From contig OY754975.1 in NCBI GenBank assembly GCA_963576475.1, positions 19,842,646-19,906,645 of the forward strand: DNA of 64,000 nt. Reading direction: 5' to 3'. Position 1 is the first letter of the stretch; every line of letters begins with the position of its first letter. This DNA is from Molanna angustata (taxonomy: Eukaryota > Arthropoda > Insecta > Trichoptera > Molannidae). The position numbers and the translations under genes were made by a program. The notes beneath the pieces were generated by a model. The model was not told the origin of the DNA and made no database searches. It worked only from the letters and a program-made list of their open reading frames with translations. This document shows, one piece after another, positions 11,426 through 23,399 of the stretch.

Positions 11426-12485
11426 GTTGTATATTTATGTATATATTCATGGTTTTACCATGGCATGAGGAAACTCATGGCAATGTTCTTGGTATAGAGA
11501 CATTGGGCAATCGTCAGTGGTACCGCTGAGATTGCACGGGAATGATTTTTCCGATTCATAGTCGAATGACATGATGAAAAATATTCCCGGGTTTTGCGTG
11601 ATAGCCTGGGACGGCTTATAAAGGTCCTAGGTCTCCCACGATAGTGACTGTAGCCAGCTGATTTAATGGTTAGTTCTTTCCGTCTGTGTCAGCGGAATTG
11701 GACACTTTTGTAAAGGGAAACAAATTTGAATTGATCCCGTTTTATTGTGTATCTTGTAAGTGAACCGTGAAAAGGATTTTCCTGGAGGCTTTTTCTGTCT
11801 GATCTAGCAAAGGGTTTCTTTTGGTCATGGTCACTTATTGTCCTGTCCTTGTAAAGTCGTGTTTCTGTGTTCCGCAGTTTTTTTTTTGTATCTGATCTTC
11901 ATTTGAAGCGATTGTGGACACAGATAGTCGATGGTATAATATTCCTTCAGAATGTTTATTGTCTTCTATGTTTTATGTGCAATTTTTGTTGTTTTGGCCT
12001 TTGATCTTCTATTGCTGGAGAACTAAATTTCCGACGTTGTTGTTTAAATTGTCCGTCCGTCCGTCAAATTATGATACAAATTGTTACATGTTTTTGTGTA
12101 TGTATAATTTATATGTCTTATTATTATTTATATGTTATTGTTATTCCATGTTATATTATTTATATTTTATTGTTATTCTCAAACTATTACCTTTCTATTA
12201 TCTCGATTTATCGAGTTGTCTGTTATTTAACTCATGTTTCCAATGAAGTATGCTTATTTTACTTGAGAGAATTCGTGACATCGAGACTCGGATCTAGACA
12301 TGTTTTGATTTGTTTTGTTTTGTTTTGTTTGGTTGTTTTTCTTGTGGATTGATTGCATATTTATTATTATTGTTTGGTTGTTTCGGATATTGGTGAAAAA
12401 ATTTTTTTTGATAGGCCATAATTGAAAAAAAAAAAAAAAATAAAATAAAATATTGGGAATATTTAATTTTTTTAAGCGGCTTGTC

Positions 12486-12491
12486 GGGGAA
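12486..12491 (+). promoter_or_regulatory. Short polypurine tract before 3' LTR
   Basis: GGGGAA directly abuts the TG of the right LTR, where plus-strand priming occurs in LTR elements. It is unusually short. Confidence 0.4.
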
Positions 12492-15400
12492 TGTCGCGTG
12501 TCGAAAATCACACGACAAAGGTTCTGAGCGAAGCCAGGTATTTTTGCTAAGGAATGAATAAGTTTAGTACATGTCTCATGTCAAAAAGAACACCACAATT
12601 TGTTTTGAACAAATCCGCGTATTTCTACTAAGAACTAGGTAAGTTTTCATACAAATTGGCATGATGATGATGATTAGTTTGTGACGTCACGATCGAAGTC
12701 GAGTGGGGATATGCTATACTTTTTTTTCACTTCTCTAAAAGTTTATACTTGATACTCCCTCTAGTAAATAAACAGTGTTGCTATCTCCTTCCCTCAGTAT
12801 AATCGCGTATGTTGTCATCCTTCTCTGTTTACATATAGCCGAATACGTGTCAACTACATAAGACAATTATCTATTATGTATGACGTCTTTTTAGGGTGTC
12901 CACACTATTACTCAATCTTCGCCTAGTGGAACGTATAGTTGAAAAATTCCTTTTTAAAGAAAAAGTTTTATAAGTATAGAATATTATTTCAGTGTTATAT
13001 ATTTCCAAATGGTTGGATTCACATTGTTAAGTTTTTGTTGAAGTGTGAGGTGATACATAGCAGAAGTAAAAATAAAATTAAATATAGTATTTGGAAGAAG
13101 ATCTTGTATGAGGAAAGAATTATGGTTGATATTGAAATACACTATTATTAATTACTGGTTTTCCTAGCATCATTGATTTTGGGTAAAGAATTAGTTGGTT
13201 AAGTATAAAGAAAAGGTAGAATTGAGGATAAGTTCATTTTATTGACTCACGTTTTTATATAACTTTTTTAATAAACTTCCCTATCCTAATGAAAAGTTAT
13301 AATAATAGCATTGAAAGACTTGTGAGTTGAGTATGAAGTTTTCCGAAATCTTAGTAAGTTAGGAGAGTTAGGAAATGTTTTTATTCCTTTCTATTTTCAT
13401 GCGTATAGGCAACGAATTCATCATTGAACAATCTTGGGTTTTTCATTTTTGTTAAATAATGGTCACCAAAATTTACTTTCGTAAAAATAATTATTAAAAA
13501 TCCTAAAAAGATGATCTGGCTACACCCTTATATACTAAGTAAATAAGCCGCGTTGACTGGCTTATGTACCTACAATTAGCGAGCGAACTCCAAGTTGAAA
13601 GATTCAGGCGGGTCGGCAGTAATTGTGCCGCCTAAACCTATAACATCTATCTTTGAAAATTCGTAGCGTCTCTAATTTAGGCGTTAGAACAGTTTCGTTT
13701 TCAATCTCAGAATCATGTAGGGATTGTGGATGTTTTGTGATTTAAGGAAAAAATAATATTTTTTTTTTTCATACGATTCCATTGATTTAGCGCTCCGAAA
13801 ATCCGCGAAATAACCTTCTCTAGGAGCGTATTCAGAGGGACTGAAAGCCTCTCTGACTTACGCACACACTCACAGATTGCTAATACCGAACTTATAAATA
13901 TGACTACTCACGAAGCAGTAAGTCAGTTTTTATTTTCATTCTCAAAGTAAATTCTTTAAAAAAAAAACTTGTCTTTGCAAACGAATTATCACGTGAGTCT
14001 CGCATATAAAACATTTTCCCCGGTTTCGGACGCCGGATTTTATTTATTTTTTTATAAGAAAGAATAATAGAGTTTTTTTTTAACAAGGCGATTAGATATT
14101 TTTTTTTTTAAGAAAAATGTGCAAATTTAAATAAGGATGTATCAGATCTCTGCATTGTATTTAATAATGTTCTTTTATTTTTTTTTTTAAAAAATTAAAA
14201 TTCGTTTTTCATTAAAATTGTCGAACTATCTTTTCGGTATTTAGAAGCGTTGATTTTGGCTAAAAGAAAAGGAATGGAAGGAATTAAGTCTTTAACGTTG
14301 CAAAGTATAAAACAGAAAAGAACAAGTAAGCGGAAGCCGCTTGAAAGAGCTAATTATTCAATTATACTCTGGCTTGAGTTCCAGACAGTCTAAGCATCGT
14401 CAAGAAATATAAATTGGATTTCGCGCCAAAAAGACAAGTAAGCGGAAGCCGCTTGAAAGAGCTAATTATTCAATTATATACTCTGGCTTGAGTTCCAGAC
14501 AGTCTAAGCATCGTCAAGAAATATAAATTGGATTTCGCGCCAAAAAGACAAGTAAGCGGAAGCCGCTTGAAAGAGCTAATTATTCAATTATATACGCTGG
14601 CTTGAGTTCCAGACAGTTTTAAGCATCGTCAAGGAAATATAAATTGGATTTCGCGCCAAAAAGACAAGTAAGCGGAAGCCGCTTGAAAGAGCTAATTATT
14701 CAATTATATACACTGACTTGAGTTCCCGACAGTTTTAAGCATCGTCAAGAAATATAAATTGGATTTCGCGCCAAAAAGACAAGTAAGCGAAAGCCGCTTG
14801 AAAGAGCTAATTATTCAATTATATACACTGACTTGAGTTCCCGACAGTTTTAAGCATCGTCAAGAAATATAAATTGGAATTCGCGCCAAAAAGACAAGTA
14901 AGCGAAAGCCGCTTGAAAGAGCTAATTATTCAATTATATACACTGACTTGAGTTCCCGACAGTTTTAAGCATCGTCAAGAAATATAAATTGGAATTCGCG
15001 CCAAAAGACAAGTAAGCGGAAGCCGTTTGAAAGAGCTAATTATTCAATTATATACACTGATTTGAGTTCCAGACAGTTTAAGCATCGTCAAGATATATAT
15101 ATTAAATTTCGCGCCAAAAAGAACAAGTAAGCGGGAGCCGCTTAAAAAAGCAAATTATTCAATTGTATACACTGATTTGAGTTCCAGACAGTTTTAAGCA
15201 TCGTCAAGAAATATTTATTAAACTTCGCGCCAAAAAGAACAAGTAAGCGGGAGCCGCTTAAAAAAGCAAATTATTCAATTATATACACTGACTTGAGTTC
15301 CAGACAGTTTTAAGCATCGTCAAGAAATATAAATTGGATTTCGCGCCAAAAAGACAAGTAAGCGGAAGCCGCTTGAAAGAGCTAATTATTCAATTATATA

Positions 15401-18083
15401 CACTGACTTGAGTTCCAGACAGTTTTAAGCATCGTCAAGAAATATAAATGGGATTTCGCGCCAAAAAGAACAAGTAAGCGGAAGCCGCTTGAAAGAGCCG
15501 ATTATTCAAGTTATATACTCTGGTTTGAGTTCTAGACAAGCTAACATCGTCAAAAGAAATATATAAATATAACCTTCGCGCCGAGAGGCAGATTAGCTGA
15601 AGCTGCTTGAGAAAGAAAGACCGGCTGTTCGGCAATGTATATGTGCGAGCTTGATTTCCAAACCAGATAAAGTACACATGGAAACATTTCATAATATTTT
15701 CCCGCGTAAAATGTTGAACTATCACCTTATAGATTAAGGTATATATATATATATATTTTGCCGCCCAGTGGATTTAAAGCAAACTAAGACCGCATCCTTT
15801 GATTGATCAGGAACGTTTAAAGACTAAAGACTGTGATTATCAATGATTTCGTTGTATAATCAAAAATAAATCGGAGTAAGGAATTGATGCTATTACTGAT
15901 AGGAAGACATTTATTCGAAAATACTGGGTTGTGAGATTTTTATGGCCTTTAAGAAAAGATTTTAAATAAATACATACAATTTTAATAGTAATTTCGCGCC
16001 TTGTGAATCTGGACGTTTTAGAAAGATCCCATGTAGGTCGAGTGTAAAAAGTTAATTGTGATAAGTGGTCTAAAATAAAAGTTGTGTACTGGTGGAATCG
16101 CATTAAAGGATTATCTTAAAATTGTGTGATAGTCAGAGATAGGTCGTAAGCACCGTTTCTCTGATTAATTCACATGACAGGTCCAGTCTGAAATTTGCTA
16201 AGGTAAAAGACAGAATCTATATTGTTTTACATATAACGACGTTTACTTTTTTCGTGAGGAGGGTCCAGTTCTTGAAGAAGCTAAATTATTTTGCAGCCAT
16301 AAGTGAAACTTTTGTCGACTTAATTTTTTTTGAGATTTGAATTGATTGTTTTTACTTATTTTTGGAAGACTACATTTGTCCCACTTATATATATTTTGAT
16401 TCTGAACGAACCACAGATATAAATCAACCCTTTTGTTGTTCCTTAAGGTTGAAATGAAGCCAAGCCAAAACACCTTAAAATTCCAAATTTGAGAATCTAT
16501 TTATTGTTCCTTCTGATAGTATTTGTGTACCTTGTTCAATATTTTGATTTCACGATGTATATGCATGTATATGGAGTTTGTATATATGTATAGATGATTA
16601 CAATTATAATATATTTTTGTTTACCTGTCGAGAGAGTATGTAATTGCTCCACAGGCATTAAAAAAAAAATAGAAAGGCAAATTCAATTTTCTTATATGAA
16701 TGTGTCTATACATATATGTGTATAGGTTCCTTAAACCGCCTTGTACATAGGTAATTTTTTTCCAAATATTATAAACCAGAAGTAAATTGTCACCTCCATA
16801 CCTTAAGTAACAGGGTCATTCAAGTTGATATGATTTGAATTGTTTCATACAACAAATTATCTAAATTGTGGGAAGGTTTATACCTTTACTGGGTACATTA
16901 AATTCTTTTATTCAATTGAGACCTATAGTTGTTAAACTTTGGGGAATCAATATATAATTATTTTATAGTTAATGATTGGTTTATTTTTGTTAAATCAATT
17001 CCGTTCTGTTCTTTTCCTTCTCATACATATTGGTACCTTTTCTTCAAATAAATACATATAGTTTTTTTTTTTATTTTTTAACTTAATTTTTTTTTTCTTC
17101 CATACTGATGATTTGCTAATTGTTGTTGAACCATTTACCGAAGGGAAGGGGTTTATTTTGAATAAGATAACTCTATCTTGGCCTTAAATTTTAAAATTAA
17201 TCGATTTTACTTTCTTGCAACCTTTTTTCTTATTATAATTAAAGATAATTTTATACCTAACTCACAAAGTAAATTTTGATTGTTGTTTTCTTTTTATTTC
17301 AAAGGAGGGGTTTTTATTTAAATAAGATACTTCTATCTTGGTTTTCTTTTAATTTTAATTTGTTCAAATTTCCTTTTTTCTTGCAACCTCTTCTTCTTTT
17401 AATTAAATATAAATTTCATATTTAAATCTCAGAGTAAATTTGATTGTTGTTTTTTTTTTTTGTTTTAATTCAAAAATTCTTTTATCTATATATCATCCGG
17501 ATCTCGGTCATCTTGATCTGGTGTACCTTTCTTTGAAGTAAAAAATACATATATGTGTCTAGCTTTTAAATTATAATTAGAATTCTATTTTGAATAATTT
17601 TCCTTGATTTATTTTATCTTGTTGTTGTTCCCTTGTTGTTTTCTGTTTTTCTTTTCTTGTTTTATTGTCTGAATAAATGCAGAGATCTATACAAAGCATT
17701 TGAGTTTCTTTTATATTTTTTTTTAATAATTAATTCACAAATGATTTTTACTCCATTTTCAAATATGGACCTATTCAAAGGGTAATAAGTTTTTTTTTTT
17801 AAAATATATACATATAGTAATTATTTTGACAAATAATTACGCAGTCACCTTACGTATGTAAGGCTCATTCATCCGAATCCTGGACTGTAAATGAGAGACG
17901 GCGTATGGTAAGTTTGGACATCTACGCAGGGGAGAGTTCTCATCAGTCATCAAATTTAATGTACTTTATTATTTAATTAATTTTTTTTTACTTTATTTTT
18001 AAAACCTTTAACTTGTGACATCCGCCCCGGGCAAATTTAAAACAAAGCAAGATTTATCTTAGCTTAAAAATTAGGATGTGACA
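12492..18083 (+). repeat. 3' LTR (5592 bp)
   Basis: Nearly identical direct repeat of 3433-9028, offset 9059. It ends ATGTGACA at 18083 and is followed by the TTGG duplication. Confidence 0.85.
14322..15585. repeat. 115-bp tandem array inside 3' LTR
   Basis: Same units in the same order as 5263-6525, including the variant hairpins and the variant E2F-like motifs. The array was therefore copied as part of the LTR and has not been rearranged since insertion. Confidence 0.9.
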
Positions 18084-18087
18084 TTGG
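18084..18087. repeat. Target-site duplication TTGG (right)
   Basis: Exact match to 3429-3432. Confidence 0.85.
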
Positions 18088-18294
18088 ATAGGCCACAACA
18101 TCCGGCACCCAGGCCTGATTTTTACCATCGTCGAAGGAATGATTGATGGGGGTAACTGTAGAGGTCGCCCCAGAAATAACTATATAGACCAGATAATCGG
18201 TGACGTGCGCTGTAGCAGCTACAAAGAGATGAAGAGACTGGCGAACGATAGAGTTAAGTGGAAAGATCGAGTGTTTGGTGCAGACCAATCTTAG
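18088..18294 (+). pseudogene. Non-LTR RT fragment, right half
   Basis: Continues the frame from 3432. It contains GHNIRHPGLIFTIVEG, NCRGRPRNNYIDQIIGDV, CSSYKEMKRLANDRVKW and a TAG stop at 18292. These are the W-x-G-H, RGRPR-x-YIDQI and final LA-x(2)-R-x(2)-W elements at the C-terminus of a common insect non-LTR reverse transcriptase. The same motif order is seen, more broken, at 50925-51095 on the minus strand. Confidence 0.8.
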
Positions 18295-18999
18295 GATTGT
18301 AACCCAGAAGAAGAATACAAAAAAGAATCAGAGAATTAGAAAAAAAATAATAATACTAAGAGGGAAAAAATCGAATGTGACAATAGATCTACTGCAGCTA
18401 TATAAGTTGACAGCTATATCGATATAAAAGATCCATATTTGTTTTTTGTAGACCGGTAAACTATCTCCGAAAATATCTGCAACATCAATCATGTTATGTA
18501 AATCACTTAGTTATATAAATCGCGGTATTGGTGAGTTAAAAAAATATTGCGTGGAAGCTGCTACCTTATGAAACATCAGCGACTGTCTTGTCCGTCTATT
18601 CGAGATATATTTATGTATATTATTTTGTACCTACAAATAACTTCTCTTATAACAAGTATCATGTTAATAATCATTTAAACACGCCCCCATGCACACTGCA
18701 CACGTTATAAGTTGACCTTGTTTAGAGATGTATCATTTTAATATTTAAACAAATCCAGAGAGTAAAAACTGTACCTCCACTGGGAATTGTAATCCAGATT
18801 TATTGTCTCAGGAGTCAGATATTTTACATAAACTGATGTAAAATGGGGGTCTGATGAGCACCACGAATTTCAAAATGAAGACCTTGGGATGAGATAAGAG
18901 GGCAAATTAAAATAATTAATTAATTAATTAATTCAACTCCAGAAATTTTAGGGCTGATAATATAGTGATACAGGAAATTTTTGGACTAAAAATATATTT
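18295..18999. other. Gene-free stretch
   Basis: Nothing recognised beyond a short (TTAA)n run near 18917-18933. Confidence 0.5.
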
Positions 19000-19765
19000 C
19001 TTACAAACGTAAACTATCTATAGCAGCTCGTAATAGAGCATGATTAACTAAAAAGTTTATTTATAAACCGTGACTATCTTTATTACACTTTAATTTAGAG
19101 TAGACGTCAAGTTAGGACGGGTCGAGAGGTTGTTTAACGCTTGACTAACGCGTCACACCAAATATTTCAAAATGGCGGATCTTTCACATATGATCCGACG
19201 CATATTTGAGATTTACAGAAAAATTCAATCCTTGTAACGTTTTTCCTTGTTATTCTTCATCGATAGTTAAGATCGGTATTAAAAAATCTTAGTTATAAAC
19301 GTATACTAAGATATGGCAAACTAGTTCACCGAATTGTTTACGAACAGCCTCATTTATTTTTTTAATATGGCCGCATTGACTTCACAGATGTCAAAAAAAT
19401 AGATAAATGCATGTAATTTTTGGATAACTGACATTGAAAAAAGAAAACAAACACCACGTTGTGTCGTGTTGAGTCAATTTAAACACGATTGAGATGAAGA
19501 ATAACAAGGAAAAACATTATAAGTATTAAATCTATCTATCAATCTTGAATATGCGTCGGATTATTATGTGAAAGATCCGCCATTTTGAAATATTTGGTAT
19601 GACGCGTTAGTCAACCGCTAAACAACCTCTCGACCTGTCCTAACTTGACGTCTATGAAATAAAGGTGTAATAAAGATACTCACGGTTTATGTATAAGTAA
19701 ACTTTTTCGTTAATAACGCTCTATTACCAGGTACCTACTATAGATAGTTTACGTTTATAAGTAAG
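19000..19765. mobile_element. Foldback MITE, family C
   Basis: A 766-bp inverted-repeat element. The left arm (19000 to about 19262) starts CTTACAAACGTAAACTATC and contains TTGACGTCTAC-type, CGCGTCA and AAAATGGCGGATCTTTCACA blocks. The right arm (about 19490-19765) carries the same blocks inverted and ends AAGTAAG. The 230-bp centre has no open frame. I could not fix a target duplication. Confidence 0.75.
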
Positions 19766-20639
19766 ACGGTTTGTGTATTACGCGTATCAAAAAATATGTC
19801 TTTCAGTGAGACGAAAATGTATTCTTCGCGAGTCTGACTTGAAGAATCATTGTTGTTCATAAATCACAGTTGGTAACCGAATCTATAAATGGCTCCAAGT
19901 TAAGCAGGGAGACATTCAATAGCTTTCAAATGAATGTAAACTGCGTATAAATGATCTATTTGTCTTTATTCAAGAGCATCTCAAATATTTGTCAAAGAAT
20001 ATTGTGTGTAAATTATCGTTACCCTCCCCCCCACAATCCTACCAATACCCCTCACAGCTTCCAGACTGTACAGAACCGAGTTATGTTTTTGTTGGGAGAC
20101 TTGTTTCCAAATTTAAGGCAAATCAAGTTTGTTTTCGAGATTATATTCTCGGACGAATATAATTAATTAAAGGGGTGGGGGGGAAGAGTGAGACGGATAA
20201 ACTCAGCCATCTTCTCTTCTACACGCGCCCATATAGGTATATATTTACATAATACCTAACAATATATTTAATATGATAGGAAATTTTGAATGTACGGAAG
20301 TACGTGGTAATGTGGTGACATTTCTACACTCAATCTCAATCGGTTCAACGTTAAAAAAGAAAGACTAAAGCTGTTATATTTGTCAAATAACTCTTAATTG
20401 ACACTCCTTACCTATCCTATATCACATCCCACAACCTCTATTTCCTTCCTTTCTTTGTTCCTGTGATTTTACATTTAGTAATGTTACGTGTTTCCCTTTC
20501 TGTTGGTTTTTTGCTATAAATTTAATGTACCTACCATTACACTATTTATGATATCACGTTGCTTTGGTGAGTTGGAAGAAATCGCCCTCTGGCAATTAAC
20601 CCGATATTGTAGACATTTTTGTAAAAAAATAATTAATTG
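19766..20639. other. Gene-free stretch
   Basis: C-rich (20023-20060) and G-rich (20171-20185) runs bracket a 71-codon open frame with no recognisable domain. No gene is supported. Confidence 0.5.
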
Positions 20640-20990
20640 ACAAATTTTTAATATCTTAATAGAGATGAAGTTTTTTTTCAATATAAGACACTGTCACTTC
20701 ATGGTAGAACTCCATAATCAATTAAAACTATGAAAAAATTCACCATTCTGACGATGCTCATCATAGAGCGATACCGGTGAATGGGAGTCGCGTTTGCGAA
20801 AAATTTAAGTAGAACGTAAAATTAAATATATTTTTTTCATAGTTTTAAGAGATGAAGTTTGAAGATTATAGGATAGCCAAGAACTCGAGGCACCTACAGG
20901 ACTTACGACCTGTCATCTGCTGGTTTACGTTATCACTTTATGTGCTTGCGCAACGTTTAGCCTTGTTATTGAGTTCCCTATCAATCTTTT
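20640..20990. mobile_element. Hairpin element family B copy with nested insertion
   Basis: Family B arm (AGAGATGAAGTTT, GGCACCTACAGG, CTTACGACCTGTCAT, GCTTGCGCAACGTT), split by 20674-20847. AGAGATGAAGTTT is present on both sides of the split. Confidence 0.65.
20674..20847 (-). mobile_element. 174-bp SINE-like insertion with 13-bp TSD
   Basis: Flanked by AGAGATGAAGTTT at 20661-20673 and 20848-20860. The left edge starts with a T run, which would be the poly(A) tail of a minus-strand insert made by target-primed reverse transcription. Inside lie inverted segments (TTAAAACTATGAAAAA with its complement; ATTCACC with GGTGAAT). No tRNA boxes were seen. Confidence 0.55.
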
Positions 20991-21034
20991 AAACGAAATA
21001 TTTTCAAACGAAAAGATTTACATAATTAATATCG

Positions 21035-21400
21035 AATATTTTTTTTTAATTGCATATACGCAAACATTGGATTTTTTTCCCTTTCGGGAGTCAAATGATA
21101 TTTTTATTGACAAACATTTTTTCAACATCTCAATAGAGACGAAGTTGGGATATTGTAGAAGAATCAGGAACTCGAGGCACCTACAGGGCTTACGACCTGT
21201 CATCGGCTGGTTCACGTGATCACTTTATGCGCTTGCGCAACGTTGCGCAATGTTACACACTATTCAAATATATAGAACTTTCAAAAATTACATTGATAAG
21301 GGGACTCAATAAGAAGGCATAATTGGTGACAGGTCGTAAGCCCCGAAGAGGCCTTAAGTTCCTGGTTATATTCCAACTTTGTCTCTTTTGAGATATTTTA
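21035..21400. mobile_element. Hairpin element family B copy
   Basis: Starts GAATATTTTTTTTTAATTGC, then GCAAACATTGGATT, the CCCTTTCGGGAGTCAAA head and the GACGAAGTTGG arm. The opposing arm (CAGGTCGTAAGCCCC, AGTTCCTGGTT, TCCAACTTTGTCTC) follows at about 21328-21390. Confidence 0.7.
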
Positions 21401-22038
21401 TTTTTTAATAAAATATCTGTTTACTTCATACACAAATCAGTGTACAAAGGCAGGTTTAGTGTCAAAGGACAATGTCTTCATTAAATTTATATGAATTTTT
21501 AAATTTATATTTTATTACTCATGAAAAACCTTATTCCTAATGAAAGGGAACCATTGTATGATAACCGCCTCCTTTATAATTTCATTATACTTAATTCCCG
21601 TGATCCTTGACTGGAATCCATCGTAGGTAGGATAAGAATGTACATACGAAAGTTAAAATGAATTATTTTGCAAGACAACCTCAGGTTATATTATACTTTG
21701 CATAAACGGTGTTATAATTTGTTTTTAGAGAAAATATTTAACTTTTGCTTTGTTAACTTTTAATACCCTCTCCCGATTTTCCTATTTACAGAAATAATAA
21801 TTCACACCTTCTTACGTCAATTTACTTTTATGATTCTCAGTATACAAATACATAACTCGTCCGATTCTATAACTTTTTTAAGAACGTTACGGATAATATA
21901 GGTGGGTTCCTTATGACCCGGCTAAGATAGGAATCATATTTAGGAACGTTCTTACTTCACGTAGGTAAGTCACGAATTAGTTCAATTTCCTATTCTATAA
22001 TCTTATTTTAGTCGAATCAACTGTCAAAACGTTCCTTA
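21401..22038. other. Gene-free stretch
   Basis: No feature recognised. Confidence 0.5.
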
Positions 22039-22210
22039 TTTTAGTAGAACCTAAATGGAAGCGTACTAATTATTTTCACAGCAATCCGGGATATTTAAGT
22101 TATACTATGATTTAAGAGCCCATGTTTTAGTAGAACCTAAATGGAAGCGTACTAATTATTTTCACAGCAATCCGGGATATTTAAGTTATACTATGATTTA
22201 AGAGCCCATG
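22039..22210. repeat. 86-bp perfect tandem duplication
   Basis: 22039-22124 and 22125-22210 appear identical. The unit runs from TTTTAGTAGAACC to AGAGCCCATG. Perfect identity points to a recent event. Confidence 0.9.
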
Positions 22211-22944
22211 GCTGCCAGTCCAATATAAATCATGCCTTACATTGTCAGACACTTTTGTTGATGGATACTTGTTGGTCTTCCGTAGCAAATATAAAATATC
22301 ACGCAGTCAATGTTCCCCTATATATTTTTGTCATAAAAATTAGTATACCTGATCCATCTCAAGTTTTCATTATTATCAATATCACACTTATAATCTTTTA
22401 TGTCTTAGTTATTGCATTTAAATATAGTTTATATAGAATTACATATAATGATACCTACTTAACACAGACAATGTTCTCTTATACATTTTGTGTCATTAAA
22501 GTAACTATACCTGATTCATCTCAATGTTTTCAACATATTTCTGTAAACTAACATCAAAAATAATTAAATATTTATATTGTATGTCATACTATTTACTAGT
22601 AACACACCATTGCTCATGTACCATAAGTTTTCAACCTCTGCCTACTTGTGTGATGAACCATTTACATTGTATTCGGCTTCTTACTTTAGTTTCTTTGTAG
22701 CTTGTGACCTTGTAGGACGTGTCTTACGATACTAGTCAGGTAAATAAAATAATTGTGAAAGAACAAATTAACTGTTTTATTTAAATAACATTACTTTAAA
22801 GGCTATTTATCTTCAAAAGACGCAAATGCTCAGAGTTCATATTACCAAATCGTTGTTACCTGCTGTGATATCCTTATACAGAAAAAACAGCCCTTATACT
22901 ATGAAGTAAATTTGGCTGTCGTTCACTTTTCTTCTAATAAATTA
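22211..22944. other. Imperfect ~170-bp repeat, otherwise gene-free
   Basis: A CAGTCAATGTTCCC...CCTGATCCATCTCAAG block at about 22300-22365 recurs in diverged form at about 22466-22530. The 98-codon open frame spanning both copies has no domain. The remainder is unassigned. Confidence 0.45.
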
Positions 22945-23160
22945 TAAGTGGGTTGGTGACAGTGCGGGCGTTGCACTGGTGTCGTGATCCAGTGATGGCG
23001 AGTTCGAACCCCATCCAAGTCTGCGTTCACAATGAACGCCAAGTGCACTTAGTGACGCTCTAAGCCGTTAATAATGACCGGAACAGACGCTCGGAAGACA
23101 CTCTGTGACGTTCAGATTGAACGTCGAGTGTACACACTAACGCTCGGTAAAATTGTCAGG
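22945..23160 (+). mobile_element. tRNA-derived SINE-like element
   Basis: A tRNA-like head (GGGTTGGTGACAGTGCGGGC, then GAGTTCGAACCCCAT as the B-box at about 23000) is followed by a body. Two related motifs there alternate, GTTCACAATGAACGCC and GTTCAGATTGAACGTC, each a small inverted repeat. The 3' limit is unclear. Confidence 0.5.
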
Positions 23161-23399
23161 TGAAAAACGCTCTGACAGTTATAGTATCTGTTCTTCCTCC
23201 ACCACCACCCGTTCTGCTTATGGGGACTAATAACGGCCCCTTGCAAAACTCTGAAAGAACACATAAAGAACATACGAAGAGTCCGGAGAACTCTAAAACC
23301 TTGCAGACACTACACTTAATGTGCCAAAGAAAGCTAGTCATGAGGAAAAAACTGGCTCACTGCTCAATGATAGTGAAGATAATAGTGCACCGAATTTAA

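Larger units (their letters stand above)
9029..12491 (+). other. Interior of the LARD-like element, essentially non-coding
   Basis: No gag, protease, RT or RNase H motif is readable in any frame I followed. Open frames are short (about 110 codons at most) and low in complexity. One open stretch of about 60 codons begins near 9679 and ends at a TGA near 9860, with no recognised domain. The last 1.8 kb is T/G-rich on the plus strand and includes an A16 run near 12425. The interior looks like a structural leader and trailer around a deleted coding region. Confidence 0.7.
3433..18083 (+). mobile_element. LARD-like LTR retroelement with 5.6-kb LTRs
   Basis: A complete insertion: LTR (3433-9028), interior (9029-12491), LTR (12492-18083), with TTGG duplications at both sides. 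Termini are TGTC...GACA. The interior is 3.46 kb and lacks any readable gag, protease, RT or RNase H, so the element is non-autonomous. Orientation is set by a possible primer-binding site after the left LTR, a short purine tract (GGGGAA) before the right LTR, and a possible integrase-tail remnant on the plus strand. LTRs this long around a non-coding core match the plant LARD class by architecture only; no homology to it is claimed. Two alternatives were considered: a tandem segmental duplication does not explain the target duplication or the restored LINE frame, and an element with a captured satellite remains possible. Confidence 0.85.

Noticed and set aside
11914..12352. Hydrophobic frames of 93-110 codons near the 3' end of the LARD interior, suggestive of an envelope-like protein
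   Set aside because: They are T-rich low-complexity sequence with no signal peptide, cleavage site or cysteine pattern.
3433..18083. Simple segmental or tandem duplication as explanation for the 5.59-kb direct repeats
   Set aside because: TG...CA ends, the TTGG duplication and restoration of the LINE frame on removal favour LTRs.
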